Assembly (NCBI GenBank): GCA_002424305.1
Contig: DIQZ01000098.1
Span: 23,386-44,594, forward strand
Reading direction: 5' to 3'
Origin: Firmicutes bacterium UBA5449
Lineage (GTDB): Bacteria; Bacillota; SHA-98; UBA4971
Length of the DNA stretch: 21,209 nt
In this document: piece after piece, positions 7,234 through 14,817 of the stretch
Layout of the letters: every line of letters begins with the position of its first letter
Position numbering within the stretch: the stretch's first letter is position 1
The notes under the pieces: model-generated
Told to the model about the DNA's origin: nothing
Database searches by the model: none
The model's input: the letters and a program-made list of their open reading frames with translations, nothing else
Translations under genes and position numbers: made by a program

Positions 7234-8271
7234 ATGATTTCTGAACTGAGAAGAGATCCTACATCAGGAGCGTGGGTAGCAATTGCGTCTGCAAGAAGCA
7301 CGCGACCTTCTGACTTTAGAATTATTCACGGTGAGCAAAAAAAGGGCACATGTCCATTTTGCTATGGTAGTGAACATATGACTCCTCCCGAGATCCTTGC
7401 GCTGGGTCGGGAAGTTGAAGCCCCCAATGCAGAGGGCTGGCAAGTAAGGGTCGTGCCGAACAAGTTTCCCGCTTTTTCCCTTGACTATGACGACTCTATA
7501 GACGTGGATCCCGACGCTTTAGAGCAAGACAGATTATATGTGAGTATTCCTGCCGTAGGAATCCATGAAGTTGTTGTGGAAGCGCCGGAACATGATTCGA
7601 CGTTCGGAACGCATTCTCAAAGCCGGATGGAGGACATACTGACTGCCATAGTCATGCGTTTTCGCGCACTCAGACAAGATAACAGAGTGAAATATCTACA
7701 AGCTTTCAAGAATTGGGGGCGTGCAGGGGGCGCTTCTCTTTCGCATACCCACTGTCAGTTGATTGCCGTTCCGATAGTGCCTGAAATTATCCAAACTGAA
7801 GTGGATCATGCCGGACAATATAAGGATAGAACCGGTAGATGTCTGTATTGTGACATTAACGAAGGGGAGATTGAAGCACGGGAACGGATCATTCAGGAGT
7901 CCGACCATTTTCTGACATTCTGCCCTTACGCATCTAAATTCCCTTATGAAACCTGGATTGTTCCGAAACAACACAAGGCATCTTTTGAAGATATATCCAA
8001 GGATGAGTTATCTGATCTTGCGAGAACGCTACGTTTGATAGTTGGCACATTTGAACTGGCATTTGATGATGTTCCATACAATATTGTGTGGCACACCGCC
8101 CCATGGAATGGGGATTTTAGTGCATACTATCATTGGCATCTCGAGCTGCTTCCGCGCCTTGCCACTATCGCAGGGTTCGAGCTTGGCACGGGGTACTACA
8201 TAAATCCGACAGCTCCAGAGGTAGCTGCAGACGCTTTGCGTGAGAGTATACCTGAAGAATCGAAGAATTAA
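7234..8271 (+). CDS. galT: Galactose-1-phosphate uridylyltransferase family protein
   Basis: HIT-superfamily nucleotidyl transferase that moves UMP between UDP-glucose and galactose-1-phosphate via a uridylyl-histidine. At 345 residues it has the usual bacterial length. The N-terminus RRDPTSGAWVAIA and the Cys40-x-x-Cys43 pair (CPFC) fit the metal-binding first half; a second CxxC (CLYC) begins the second HIT-like half. The catalytic triad reads His171-Thr-His173-Cys-Gln175, with His173 the expected nucleophile. The C-terminal WHLELLPR is conserved. The ATG at 7234 follows AGAGGGG. There is no galK or galE alongside; instead it sits 58 nt ahead of glgA, so it could supply or recycle sugar nucleotides, or act as a related NDP-glucose phosphorylase. 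The family is firm; the exact substrate is less so. Confidence 0.9.
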   Translation: MISELRRDPTSGAWVAIASARSTRPSDFRIIHGEQKKGTCPFCYGSEHMTPPEILALGREVEAPNAEGWQVRVVPNKFPAFSLDYDDSIDVDPDALEQDRLYVSIPAVGIHEVVVEAPEHDSTFGTHSQSRMEDILTAIVMRFRALRQDNRVKYLQAFKNWGRAGGASLSHTHCQLIAVPIVPEIIQTEVDHAGQYKDRTGRCLYCDINEGEIEARERIIQESDHFLTFCPYASKFPYETWIVPKQHKASFEDISKDELSDLARTLRLIVGTFELAFDDVPYNIVWHTAPWNGDFSAYYHWHLELLPRLATIAGFELGTGYYINPTAPEVAADALRESIPEESKN

Positions 8272-8329
8272 GCAATTTCACTGTAGTTACGCTTTGGGCT
8301 TCCAGGGAATAGGAAGGGGTATCTATACC

Positions 8330-9817
8330 ATGACTGTGCAGCAACTTGATGAAACTTACAGAATATTGATTGCTTCTCCCGAAGTTGCACCGTTTGCAAA
8401 GACAGGAGGACTTGCAGATGTAGCCGGCTCACTCCCGAAAGCCCTTGCGACAATGGGCAATGACGTACGCGTAGTCATGCCCAAATACAGGGGAATCACA
8501 GATTATAAGACGATAGGTGATTTTCCGGTGCAAGTAGGATCGAGAAAAGCCACTGCGATCCTACGTGAAGGCATGATACGAGCAAGATTAGACGGGGTAG
8601 AGAGGCTTGTACCGGTTTACTTTATTGATAACTATCATTACTTTGACAGAGATAACATGTACATGTATTTTGATGAGGCGGAGAGGTTTACGTTTTTCTC
8701 CAAAGCCATTCTGGAAATGGTTAGATATTTAGGATGGGCGCCTCATGTAATACACTCAAATGACTGGCAGACAGGCCTTGTGCCTCTTCTTCTCCGTGAG
8801 AAATGTTCCCACGACACATTTTATCAAGGAATTGCCAGTGTATTCACTATCCATAACTTGCAGTACCAGGGAAATTACCCCAGAGAAGTTCTTCACCTAA
8901 TTGGTTTAGGGGATGAGTACTTCACACCGGAAAGCATTGAATTTTACGGAAATATCAGTTTCATGAAATCAGGCATTCTCTATGCTGACGTCATCAACAC
9001 TGTAAGCAAGACCTATGCCAAGGAGATTCAAACACCTGTTTACGGTCAACTTATGGATGGAATTTTAAGGTCCAGAGCACAGGACGTGTATGGGATTGTA
9101 AATGGCCTGAATTATCACGAATTTAATCCTGAGACAGATGCGCGCATTTATCGTAACTATGGTCTGGGCAATTTCCAGGATAAGAAGGAGAATAAGTACG
9201 CTCTCCAACGCGAAATAAACCTGCCCTGTGGGGATATGCCTCTTATTGGAATAGTATCCCGACTTGTAGACCAAAAAGGCCTGGATCTCATTGCAGAGAT
9301 CATTCCTGACCTCCTCAAGCAGGATGTGGAATTTGTTTTGTTAGGGACAGGGGATCCGTATTATGAGGAACTGTTTCGCTCGTTTCAGAGAGATTATCCT
9401 AGGAAGATAGCTGCTGAAATAGGATTCAATGTTGCGTTAGCCCAGCGTATTTATGCAGGGTGCGACATGTTTCTCATGCCAAGTCGTTTTGAACCCTGTG
9501 GGTTAGGCCAGCTTATCAGCATGCGCTACGGCACCGTTCCTATTGTGAGGAGCATAGGAGGTCTTGCAGATACTGTCACAAATTATGAACCTAACAGACA
9601 GGTAGGAAACGGATTTACGTTTGCGGAATACTCAGATGATGCGCTTATCGATGCAGTGAGACGTGCTATTAGTGTCTACCACGACAGAAACAGATGGATG
9701 GCTCTTGTGGAAAACACAATGCGTCACGACTTCTCATGGAACCGCTCAGCGGCAGAGTACATGAGTATTTACGGTGTAGCCAGAAATAAGTTAGAAGTAT
9801 ACTCTCTTCCGGCATAA
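8330..9817 (+). CDS. glgA: Glycogen synthase (ADP-glucose type, GT5)
   Basis: Cytoplasmic glucosyltransferase extending alpha-1,4-glucan chains from a nucleotide glucose donor. The length of 495 residues is typical. The N-terminal nucleotide-binding motif K24-TGGLADV, the central HSNDWQTGL and FTIHNLQYQG, and the C-terminal PSRFEPCGLGQL and RYGTVPIVR...GGLADTV are hallmark GT5 features. I take ATG 8330 as the start because AGGAAGGGG (8311-8319) precedes it by ten bases; an upstream in-frame extension from 8240 would overlap galT and has no family similarity. It is probably cotranscribed with galT and DUF2148. The partners glgB and glgC are not in this window. Confidence 0.94.
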   Translation: MTVQQLDETYRILIASPEVAPFAKTGGLADVAGSLPKALATMGNDVRVVMPKYRGITDYKTIGDFPVQVGSRKATAILREGMIRARLDGVERLVPVYFIDNYHYFDRDNMYMYFDEAERFTFFSKAILEMVRYLGWAPHVIHSNDWQTGLVPLLLREKCSHDTFYQGIASVFTIHNLQYQGNYPREVLHLIGLGDEYFTPESIEFYGNISFMKSGILYADVINTVSKTYAKEIQTPVYGQLMDGILRSRAQDVYGIVNGLNYHEFNPETDARIYRNYGLGNFQDKKENKYALQREINLPCGDMPLIGIVSRLVDQKGLDLIAEIIPDLLKQDVEFVLLGTGDPYYEELFRSFQRDYPRKIAAEIGFNVALAQRIYAGCDMFLMPSRFEPCGLGQLISMRYGTVPIVRSIGGLADTVTNYEPNRQVGNGFTFAEYSDDALIDAVRRAISVYHDRNRWMALVENTMRHDFSWNRSAAEYMSIYGVARNKLEVYSLPA

Positions 9818-9865
9818 GCCGACTACGACTTCTTTGACTTCAAGGCTTGCTTAAACAGGGCTTAG

Positions 9866-9895
9866 TTGAGTAATATATGTATGGTATGATATAAA
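9866..9895 (+). promoter_or_regulatory. SigA-type promoter of the MFS gene
   Basis: TTGAGT (9866-9871), an 18-nt spacer and TATAAA (9890-9895). A dyad of two AGGCCT palindromes (9899-9904 and 9913-9918, 8-nt spacer) straddles the expected transcription start and could be an operator or a weak hairpin at the end of the glgA transcript. Confidence 0.45.
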
Positions 9896-9990
9896 CATAG
9901 GCCTATTCAAGCAGGCCTTTATGAAATTGTCACAGACATGATTTTCCTTTGAGGTTATATAAATAAGCTATTCTGTAGGGAGTGGCAGCC

Positions 9991-11235
9991 TTGAATCATC
10001 GCCGCAATTTACTTGCTTTATGTATTGGTTGTGCTCTTATCCAGGCCGGGGACATCATAATTGCGTCTTTCCTGCCTATTCTTATTTCTGATCTTGGCAC
10101 AGCGACTAATGCCGCATTTTGGTCAGGCGCAGCTTTTTCCGTTGCTGCTCTAACCGCAGCCATAATGGCACCTGTATGGGGATCTTTATCAGACAGATAC
10201 GGCAAGCGCATCATGCTAATCCGCTCCGGCATTGTTCTTACGGTGACGTACGGTCTCATGGGTCTTGCCAGGAGCCATGTGGATATTCTACTGCTTAAGG
10301 CTGTTTCCGGAGCCCTTTCAGGATATATCCCTGCTGCTACTATGTTGGTTGCCACTACTACTCCTAATGAAAATCTTGGATTTGCCATGGGCCTGTTGCA
10401 GACAACTATGGCAATTGGCACTGTAGCAGGTCCGGTTCTGGGTGCAGTATTTGTGTCAGTGTTTGGATTGACCGGGACTTACATAGCGTGTGCAGCAATG
10501 CCTGCCATAGCTACTCTAATAGCGGTCTTCGTCGTAAGAGAGAAGACAGTCCTGAGAGCAGAGCGAACCAGCATTATTGAGGGTATGCGAAAGACCGTTT
10601 CCATACCTGTCTTGCAGGTCTTGTTCGGGGTCCTGGTTCTGATGCAGGCAGGCACAGCATGTATTCGACCTACTTTGCCTCTCCTGATTAAGGAGCTTTC
10701 CATTGGCAACGCAGCGATCGCCACAAGTATCATCGCCATGTTATTCGGAGTTGCAACAGCAATATCCGCTCCGCTGGTGGGACGTTACTGGAAGGGCAAT
10801 TACGTAGCTATGTTAAGAGATAGTTTGCTTTTTCTTGTGGTCTTTGTTTTTTTGCAAGGCTTTTCCCGGTCTGTATATGCCCTGGGTATATTCAGGTTCA
10901 TCTCAGGCGCTCCCAGTGTAGCTATGTCTGTGGCAATTAATGTACTTGTAGCTCAGGCAGTGTCACCTGAAGTTCGAGGTACTGTTTTCGGCGTAATGAA
11001 TGCAATGTCATCAGCAGGCTCTGTTCTTGGGCCTCTGCTTGGCGGGTATCTGGGTAGTGTCTTTGGAGTCGCAAGTTCCTTTTGGGGGGCTGCTATTCTC
11101 TATGGCGCTTCCGGTGTCATTGTGATTTCGTCATACAAGTTCCTTATGAACACTCTGGAAGACACCTTGGAAATCAGGGGGTCTTCTCCCATCCGACGGA
11201 GACTTCCAGGACGTAAGACCCCTGGGTCTATGTAA
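9991..11235 (+). CDS. MFS transporter, multidrug-efflux type
   Basis: A 12-segment integral membrane secondary transporter of about 414 residues. The loop 2-3 motif A reads GSLSDRYGKR, and a TM5 motif-C-like GTVAGPVLGAVF marks a proton-driven antiporter rather than a symporter, suggesting export. A second motif-C-like stretch, AGSVLGPLLGGYLG, occurs near the C-terminus. I prefer the TTG at 9991, with TAGGGAG (9976-9982) eight bases upstream; a GTG at 9982 is also in frame but overlaps that Shine-Dalgarno. It has its own promoter and is followed by the Lrp gene 147 nt later. The substrate is unknown. Confidence 0.88.
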   Translation: MNHRRNLLALCIGCALIQAGDIIIASFLPILISDLGTATNAAFWSGAAFSVAALTAAIMAPVWGSLSDRYGKRIMLIRSGIVLTVTYGLMGLARSHVDILLLKAVSGALSGYIPAATMLVATTTPNENLGFAMGLLQTTMAIGTVAGPVLGAVFVSVFGLTGTYIACAAMPAIATLIAVFVVREKTVLRAERTSIIEGMRKTVSIPVLQVLFGVLVLMQAGTACIRPTLPLLIKELSIGNAAIATSIIAMLFGVATAISAPLVGRYWKGNYVAMLRDSLLFLVVFVFLQGFSRSVYALGIFRFISGAPSVAMSVAINVLVAQAVSPEVRGTVFGVMNAMSSAGSVLGPLLGGYLGSVFGVASSFWGAAILYGASGVIVISSYKFLMNTLEDTLEIRGSSPIRRRLPGRKTPGSM

Positions 11236-11284
11236 TCGTCAACTCCCATAGAAAATATGTTTCCATTGAGAAGGACAATTATCA

Positions 11285-11297
11285 TATTCGTCGAATA
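11285..11297. promoter_or_regulatory. Palindrome TATTCG-T-CGAATA upstream of the Lrp-family gene
   Basis: A perfect 6-1-6 palindrome, about 85 nt ahead of the regulator start. The half-site TATTCGT recurs at 11347-11353 closer to the gene. Lrp/AsnC proteins often bind their own upstream region at several sites, so this may be an autoregulatory operator; that role is inferred. Confidence 0.4.
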
Positions 11298-11382
11298 CTA
11301 AAGCTTATATTGTTTTATGCGCAGCCATTGAGGCCGAAAATTACGATATTCGTAAGTAATCATGGATATTGGAGTGGATTTC

Positions 11383-11877
11383 GTGGGCAAGCCTCCCATG
11401 TTGAGTCAGTTGGATATGGACATTCTTTCGTATTTGAAAAATGACGGCAGAACCCCCTTTACTTCTATTGCACAAGAATTAGGGGTAGCTGAAGGCACTG
11501 TAAGAAAGCGAGTGGCGCGCCTCCTAGATCAAGGCGTGATTGAAATTAAAGCGGTTGTAGACCCGTTTACGCTGGGCATGAATTTTGTCGCTATCATTGG
11601 TCTTGATATTGAGGGGAATTCAACTGACAGGGTCGTAGCTGAACTTACCGGGGCACCACAAGTCAGATATGTAGCTGTATGCGCCGGTGCCCATGATTTA
11701 ATGGTAGAGGCTGTGTTCACTTCTAATGAGGAGTTCTATACATTTCTTACTCAAACATTAAGACAGATACCCGGAATACGAAGTTCAGAGACATCACTCG
11801 TTCTACGAGTATGCAAAGAAAGTTCTTCGTGGAATGGGTGGTCAGGTCATGCCGGGGGGGATGGATGCCATGAGTGA
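11383..11877 (+). CDS. Lrp/AsnC family transcriptional regulator
   Basis: A 164-residue DNA-binding regulator that normally senses an amino acid. An N-terminal winged helix-turn-helix (about residues 8-56, LDMDILSYLKNDGRTPFTSIA then GVAEGTVRKRVARL) is joined to a RAM/AsnC ligand-binding domain (about 65-145) with the GAHDLMVEAVF stretch. A Gly/Ser-rich tail ending GGDGCHE follows the domain. I choose GTG 11383 because GGAG (11371-11374) lies eight bases upstream; an ATG at 11362 is in frame but has no Shine-Dalgarno. It ends 62 nt before a complete ABC importer, which makes that importer its likely target and partner in one operon. Confidence 0.88.
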   Translation: MGKPPMLSQLDMDILSYLKNDGRTPFTSIAQELGVAEGTVRKRVARLLDQGVIEIKAVVDPFTLGMNFVAIIGLDIEGNSTDRVVAELTGAPQVRYVAVCAGAHDLMVEAVFTSNEEFYTFLTQTLRQIPGIRSSETSLVLRVCKESSSWNGWSGHAGGDGCHE

Positions 11878-11939
11878 ATCAGACTATATCGGTGATTATT
11901 GCAGCAAACGATTATCTTACATTTACCGGAGGGATTTAA

Positions 11940-12944
11940 ATGGCATCCAAAAAATCAAAGGTAATTCAGGCACTTATTATAGTAGGCGTGGTTATAACAA
12001 TTGCAGTTTTTGCCTTCGCCCGGCCTCGAGTCATTAAGAAACAGGCTGTTACTAATACAATTGGTATTATGCAGATTGTTGAGCATCCGGCTCTGGACGC
12101 ATCCAGAATAGGCTTTATTGAGCGTCTTGCTGAATTAGGGTTTGAAGAGGGAAAGAACACGGAATACAAGATTCAAAATGCTCAAGGGGAAATGGCCGTT
12201 GCTCAGTCGATTGCCCAGAAATTCGTCTCTGAAAACGTAGACATGATCCTTGCTATTGCTACACCCACAGCTCAAGCAGCAGCCAAAGCCACTCAGGATA
12301 TTCCCATTGTGATAACTGCTGTTACAGATCCGGTCGCCGCAGGGTTAGTTGATTCAATTGCAAGGCCCGGAACGAACGTTACAGGCACATCTGATCTTAC
12401 TCCGGTAGCAAAGCAGCTAGAGCTCCTAAAGAGGATAGACCCTGAGGTAGATCGCGTAGGAGTAATATATAACGCAGGTGAGACCAACTCTCTTGTGCAA
12501 GTGGATCTTGCTCGTGAAACTGCGGAAAGACTCAGGCTTGAGCTTGTTGAAGTGACTGTGAGTTCTTCCGGCGGAGTCTATGAGGCTGCTCAGTCACTTG
12601 TAGGAAGGGTGGACGCGGTCTATGTCCCTACAGATAACACAGTTGTCTCTGCATTGGAGTCTGTTATTAAAGTAGGAGAGGACTTCAAGATTCCGATAAT
12701 CGTCGGTGAAGTCGACGGGGTCAGACGAGGCGCTCTCGCAACCATAGGAATAGACTACCATACTCTTGGAATGCAAACTGCTGACATGGCTGCGAGAATC
12801 CTAAAGGGGGAAAAAGAACCTAAGGATATCCCAATAGAGTATCTCGGCGAGATACAAATAGCCCTAAACTTGGTAGCGGCAGATGAGATAGGAATTGTTA
12901 TCTCTCAAGATTTGGTTGACGATGCTTTCGAGGTGATTAGGTGA
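11940..12944 (+). CDS. ABC transporter substrate-binding protein (ABC_sub_bind/TrpX-like)
   Basis: Extracytoplasmic ligand-binding component of the importer encoded by the next two genes; 334 residues, periplasmic-binding-protein type I fold. The N-terminus is a single hydrophobic segment (about residues 9-27, VIQALIIVGVVITIAVFAF), followed by FARPRVI. There is no lipobox cysteine, so it is probably held by an uncleaved signal anchor rather than a lipid. The body matches PF04392 with TIGIMQIVEHPALDASRIGF, the ATPTAQAA stretch and GVIYNAGETNS. The TrpX branch of this family imports tryptophan in streptococci; the ligand here cannot be read from sequence. The ATG at 11940 follows GGAGGG. Its stop overlaps the permease start by 4 nt. 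Confidence 0.9.
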   Translation: MASKKSKVIQALIIVGVVITIAVFAFARPRVIKKQAVTNTIGIMQIVEHPALDASRIGFIERLAELGFEEGKNTEYKIQNAQGEMAVAQSIAQKFVSENVDMILAIATPTAQAAAKATQDIPIVITAVTDPVAAGLVDSIARPGTNVTGTSDLTPVAKQLELLKRIDPEVDRVGVIYNAGETNSLVQVDLARETAERLRLELVEVTVSSSGGVYEAAQSLVGRVDAVYVPTDNTVVSALESVIKVGEDFKIPIIVGEVDGVRRGALATIGIDYHTLGMQTADMAARILKGEKEPKDIPIEYLGEIQIALNLVAADEIGIVISQDLVDDAFEVIR

Positions 12945-13885
12945 ACTTAACTCTAGGTGTGGTGTTTATGGTCTTAGAGCAAGGCCTTGTATATGCAGTC
13001 ATGGCAGTTGGGGTGTATCTCAGTTCGAGGGTGCTGGATTTTCCCGACCTGACAGTCGACGGAAGTTTTCCGATGGGCGCAGCTATTGCAGCAAGGTTAG
13101 TAATCGGAGGAGTGAATCCTCTCATAGGAACCCTCTGTGCGCCGATTGCCGGATTCTTTGCAGGGGCGGCAACCGGGGTTCTCAACACGAAACTGCGAAT
13201 TTCTAATCTTCTGGCGGGGATTCTTACCATGACTGCGCTGTACTCTGTGAATCTCAGGGTCATGGGTAGGGCAAATGTACCCCTCTTGAGAACGGATACG
13301 GTTTTTACTGTTTTGCACAGGATGGGAATTCCTCCTTCAGTCTCTGCCATCCTTCTATTTTGTACAGTGGCTGTTATTGTCAAGTTCGCGGTGGACATTT
13401 TTCTCAGAACTGAGTTCGGACTTGCACTCCGGGCCACCGGTGACAACCAGGCGATGATTAGGAGCCTCGGAGTGAATACGGACTCAATGAAAATTGTGGG
13501 CATAGGTATTGCTAACGCTTTGGTTGCGTTTTCAGGCGCGCTTGTCGCCCAGTACCAAGGGTTTGCAGATATCGGGATGGGCATTGGTACAGTTGTCGCA
13601 GGATTGGCATCAGTAATCATCGGAGAGGCTATTATCCCTCCTAGATCCGTGGGCATGGGAACCTTAGGAGCAATCGTCGGTTCAGTGGTCTATCGACTTG
13701 CTGTGTTTCTGGCTTTGCGCCTTGGCTTCGCTCCCACTGATCTCAAGCTTGTCACCGCCTTGTTGGTAATAGCAGCTTTAGCCGGGAAATCCATTCAACG
13801 AGGCGTTGGCATTGAAAGGAGGGAGACAGTACAGCATGCTGGAACTAAACTCTGTTCACAAAAGCTTCCAATCAGGCATGGGTAA
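12941..13885 (+). CDS. ABC transporter permease (BPD_transp_2 type)
   Basis: Membrane channel of the importer; 314 residues with about eight to nine hydrophobic segments. The hallmark DLTVDGSFPMGA near residues 32-43 and the coupling region LRATGDNQAMIRSLGVNT identify the TrpY/branched-chain-like permease family. The GTG at 12941 overlaps the stop of the binding-protein gene (GTGA), with GAGGT upstream, showing translational coupling. The 3' end runs 50 nt into the ATPase gene, adding a roughly 25-residue polar tail (GIERRETVQHAG...) beyond the expected hydrophobic end. This suggests loss of an earlier stop codon. Confidence 0.9.
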   Translation: MNLTLGVVFMVLEQGLVYAVMAVGVYLSSRVLDFPDLTVDGSFPMGAAIAARLVIGGVNPLIGTLCAPIAGFFAGAATGVLNTKLRISNLLAGILTMTALYSVNLRVMGRANVPLLRTDTVFTVLHRMGIPPSVSAILLFCTVAVIVKFAVDIFLRTEFGLALRATGDNQAMIRSLGVNTDSMKIVGIGIANALVAFSGALVAQYQGFADIGMGIGTVVAGLASVIIGEAIIPPRSVGMGTLGAIVGSVVYRLAVFLALRLGFAPTDLKLVTALLVIAALAGKSIQRGVGIERRETVQHAGTKLCSQKLPIRHG

Positions 13886-14633
13886 CGGACGGCTTGCTCT
13901 TGACAATGTTTCTCTAAGCCTTCAACCTGAGGACTTCGTGACAGTCATCGGGAGCAACGGAGCCGGGAAATCTACGCTTCTTAATGTAATTGCAGGGGTT
14001 TTCCCTGTTGACAGTGGCCAAGTAATAATCGACGGACAGGATGTCACAGGTTGGCCTGAACACAGACGTGCTTCAGTTATCGGAAGGGTGTTTCAAGACC
14101 CTATGCAGGGAACTGCAGGTTCAATGACTATCGAAGAGAATATGGCAATGGCTCTTAAACGAGGTGAACGCCGTGGACTGTCAAGAGGAGTCTTGGCAAA
14201 GGACAGAGATTACTTCAGGCAAAACCTCTCTTCTTTGGGGCTGGGCCTTGAAGATAGATTGTTGGAACCTGTGAAGCTGCTCTCCGGCGGTCAAAGACAG
14301 GCTTTGGCTTTGCTCATGGCTACCCTCTCTAAGCCCAAACTGCTGCTTCTTGATGAGCACACCGCAGCCCTTGATCCCAGGACTGCCCGGGAGATTCAGG
14401 AGCTTACGAATGATGTTGTCAAGCGAGGTAACCTTTCTGTACTCATGGTTACTCATAATCTACGCTTGGCTCTCGCAGTGGGAACAAGAACCATCATGAT
14501 GCACGAAGGCGAAATAGTCCTGGATGTAAGTGATCCTGAGAGATGCGAAATGACTGTCTCTGATCTCCTTGAACGTTTCCATGATGCGCGCGGTGAGAGG
14601 TTGTCTGACGATCGAATTCTCTTAGAGGCGTAA
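13836..14633 (+). CDS. ABC transporter ATP-binding protein
   Basis: The ATPase that powers the importer with the two preceding gene products; 265 residues. Walker A GSNGAGKST (residues 39-47), signature LSGGQRQAL, Walker B LLLLDEHTAALDP and H-loop VTHNL are all intact. The ATG at 13836 (MLELNSVHKSF) is preferred; AGGAGGG at 13817-13823 precedes it, and a longer in-frame TTG at 13806 adds non-conserved residues. It overlaps the permease by 50 nt. The gene ends the operon and is followed by a strong terminator at 14748-14787. Confidence 0.93.
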   Translation: MLELNSVHKSFQSGMGNGRLALDNVSLSLQPEDFVTVIGSNGAGKSTLLNVIAGVFPVDSGQVIIDGQDVTGWPEHRRASVIGRVFQDPMQGTAGSMTIEENMAMALKRGERRGLSRGVLAKDRDYFRQNLSSLGLGLEDRLLEPVKLLSGGQRQALALLMATLSKPKLLLLDEHTAALDPRTAREIQELTNDVVKRGNLSVLMVTHNLRLALAVGTRTIMMHEGEIVLDVSDPERCEMTVSDLLERFHDARGERLSDDRILLEA

Positions 14634-14747
14634 GTGGGTTGCCCCAAGTTTTCACCGTTTCCTGACATGCAAGTTGCTCTTGAAGTTCTTGCTCAGCCAT
14701 TCGTGTTGCGTTCCTGTTACGCACCTTGTCCGAGCAGTGCACAACAT

Positions 14748-14787
14748 AAGCGCCGGCCACCATTGAGGTTAGAGCCGGCGCTTTTAT
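14748..14787 (+). terminator. Rho-independent terminator of the ABC operon
   Basis: Arms AAGCGCCGGC (14748-14757) and GCCGGCGCTT (14774-14783) are perfect over 10 bp around a 16-nt loop, followed by TTTTATTTAT on the plus strand. It lies between convergent genes, so it may also weakly stop minus-strand transcripts of the ATP-grasp gene. Confidence 0.9.
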
Positions 14788-14817
14788 TTATGATGACTCT
14801 GGAACTTGGAAGAGTTG

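Noticed and set aside
9996..10421. 141-codon open frame on the minus strand
   Set aside because: Antisense shadow of the MFS transporter N-terminal half.
11878..11939. T-box or other amino-acid riboswitch ahead of the ABC importer
   Set aside because: The gap after the Lrp gene is only 62 nt, too short for a T-box, and shows no T-box sequence.
12937..13656. 239-codon open frame on the minus strand
   Set aside because: Lies entirely antisense to the clear ABC permease; low-complexity Ala/Pro/Thr/Ile product with no family features and no Shine-Dalgarno.
14634..14763. Possible small genes between the ABC ATPase stop and the terminator, on either strand
   Set aside because: No good Shine-Dalgarno; the plus frame starts at the ATPase stop and the minus frame runs far into the ATPase as antisense. 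Only the terminator is supported.
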